Source: Marinomonas sp. TW1
GTDB taxonomy: Bacteria; Pseudomonadota; Gammaproteobacteria; Pseudomonadales; Marinomonadaceae
DNA length: 64,000 nt
Direction of reading: 5' to 3'
Assembly (NCBI RefSeq): GCF_001625355.1
Contig: NZ_JSEE01000004.1
Span: forward strand, 124,001 to 188,000
A program made the translations under genes and the position numbers. Shown here one piece after another: positions 63,083 to 64,000 of the stretch (the stretch's first letter is position 1; every line of letters starts with the position of its first letter). The notes under the pieces were generated by a model that was not told the origin of the DNA, searched no databases, and saw only the letters and a program-made list of their open reading frames with translations.

Positions 63083-64000
63083 CTAAAGGTTGGTGACAGA
63101 CAGCTCATCGTTCGGATTGGCGTCACTCGGTTCCAGTTCGACAGCGATGCTTTTTGACGTTGGTGTGTTGCTAAACTCACCATGACTATCCAGCGGCACT
63201 AATGGGTTCGTCTCAGGGTAATACGCGGCTAAGTTGCCAGCAGGAATACTGTAGGGCACGAGTTTAAAACCGTCTATTTTACGGACCACACCGTCGTTCC
63301 ATAGAGAACGGATGCTGACCTTTTGACCTTCTTGATAGCCTAATCGTTTGATGTCCGCAGGGTTGATAAACACCACTTTACGTTCATTTTTAATGCCACG
63401 ATATCGATCGTTTAAGCCATAAATCGTCGTGTTGTATTGATCATGAGAGCGTAAGGTTTGCAGAATGAAACTCTTCTCGGTCAATAAGTCTTTTGCTTGT
63501 TTAGGCAAAATAGAATCGGGTAGAGGGTGGCTATGCAAAATGGCTTTACCGGCTGGCGTGTTCCAATTTCTTTCTCTGGCGCTGTTGCCCAAATAGAACC
63601 CGCCGTCGTGTAAAATGCGTTGATTGAAGTCTGAAAAGCCGGGAACAACGGCGGCAATGTGCTCGCGAATGGTGTCGTAATTTGCGATTAGAGATGACCA
63701 TTCAACAGGGTGATTACCAAGCGTCGCTTGCGCTATGCCAGCGATGATGGCGGGTTCCGATTTTTGTAGCTTACTCATGGGTTCCAGAACGCCGCCAGAT
63801 GCGTGGATCATGCTGAATGAGTCTTCTACTGTGACCTTTTGTGGCCCATTGGCTTGATGGTCAATGTCGGTTCGACCAAGACAAGGCAAGATCAGAGCTT
63901 CTTTGCCGATAATCAGATGAGATCGATTTAACTTGGTACTGATTTGGACCGTGAGGTCACATTTTTCTAGAGCCGCGGCGGTAGCGTGAGAATCGGGTGT
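63083..64000 (-). CDS. FdhF/YdeP-family molybdopterin oxidoreductase (partial, N-terminus outside window)
   Basis: C-terminal 305 residues of a molybdopterin oxidoreductase; the frame is open to the window edge (no start seen). The stretch ALILPCLGRTDID, followed by VTVEDSFSMIHASGGV, and the final molybdopterin dinucleotide-binding domain (FILQTLRSHDQYNTTIYG, RGIKNERKVVFINPADIKRL, YSIPAGNLAAYYPETNPLVP) are typical of FdhF2/YdeP proteins, whose substrate is uncertain (formate dehydrogenase-like or acid-resistance associated). Converges with trkH, leaving 22 nt. Confidence 0.88.
   Translation of the reverse strand, partial: TPDSHATAAALEKCDLTVQISTKLNRSHLIIGKEALILPCLGRTDIDHQANGPQKVTVEDSFSMIHASGGVLEPMSKLQKSEPAIIAGIAQATLGNHPVEWSSLIANYDTIREHIAAVVPGFSDFNQRILHDGGFYLGNSARERNWNTPAGKAILHSHPLPDSILPKQAKDLLTEKSFILQTLRSHDQYNTTIYGLNDRYRGIKNERKVVFINPADIKRLGYQEGQKVSIRSLWNDGVVRKIDGFKLVPYSIPAGNLAAYYPETNPLVPLDSHGEFSNTPTSKSIAVELEPSDANPNDELSVTNL

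Overview
The window looks like chromosome of a marine, heterotrophic gammaproteobacterium close to Marinomonas (order Oceanospirillales). This is an inference from moderate GC, many TRAP and sugar ABC transporters, glutathione-independent formaldehyde dehydrogenase, LpxR-like proteins and FdhF/YdeP-type oxidoreductase; no rRNA or other phylogenetic marker is present. I see no tRNA, rRNA, CRISPR array, prophage or intact insertion sequence. Two genes run off the window ends (SulP transporter on the left, molybdopterin oxidoreductase on the right).

Layout. 1-5.9 kb: SulP anion transporter divergent from a TAXI-type TRAP transporter and a cytoplasmic formylglycine sulfatase, which together look like uptake and desulfation of a small organosulfate. 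5.9-9 kb: NAD(P)H-hydrate repair enzyme and formaldehyde dehydrogenase. 9-9.9 kb: a decayed stretch with two gene remnants. 9.9-15 kb: LysR regulator and a ketone-body / short-chain fatty acid operon (scoAB, thiolase, AtoE permease). 15-17.6 kb: tandem LpxR-like outer-membrane proteins. 17.6-20.1 kb: DsbA-like protein, secreted metallo-beta-lactamase-fold protein with a degenerate metal site, and LysR regulator. 20.3-27.9 kb: a type I restriction-modification system (hsdR, hsdM, hsdS) followed by an MNT/HEPN toxin-antitoxin-type pair, with base composition unlike the neighbours; then an inositol-monophosphatase-family gene.

28.9-43.2 kb is the most distinctive region: a polyol/ketose catabolic island with two complete CUT2 (ribose-type) ABC transporters, two short-chain dehydrogenases, a transketolase split into two genes, an FGGY kinase, a DUF2291 lipoprotein and a SorC-family regulator. 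Four of its promoter regions carry the same inverted repeat (TTGAAT-N4-ATTCAA and variants), and in each of the four a second copy or half-copy lies exactly 18 bp away. I read this as the operator of the SorC regulator.

43.3-50.4 kb: D-lactate dehydrogenase, a very large hybrid histidine kinase whose ribosome binding site sits inside a hairpin, and a soluble PAS-PAS chemotaxis receptor. 50.5-61.3 kb: MarR regulator, DctPQM TRAP transporter and, divergently, a CoA-dependent beta-oxidation set (CoA transferase, divergent thiolase, enoyl-CoA hydratase, 3-hydroxyacyl-CoA dehydrogenase, feruloyl-CoA-synthase-like ligase, 4-hydroxybenzoyl-CoA-type thioesterase), probably for hydroxycinnamates or related aryl acids. 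61.3-64 kb: an overlooked 40-codon membrane peptide gene, a TrkH potassium transporter and the oxidoreductase fragment.
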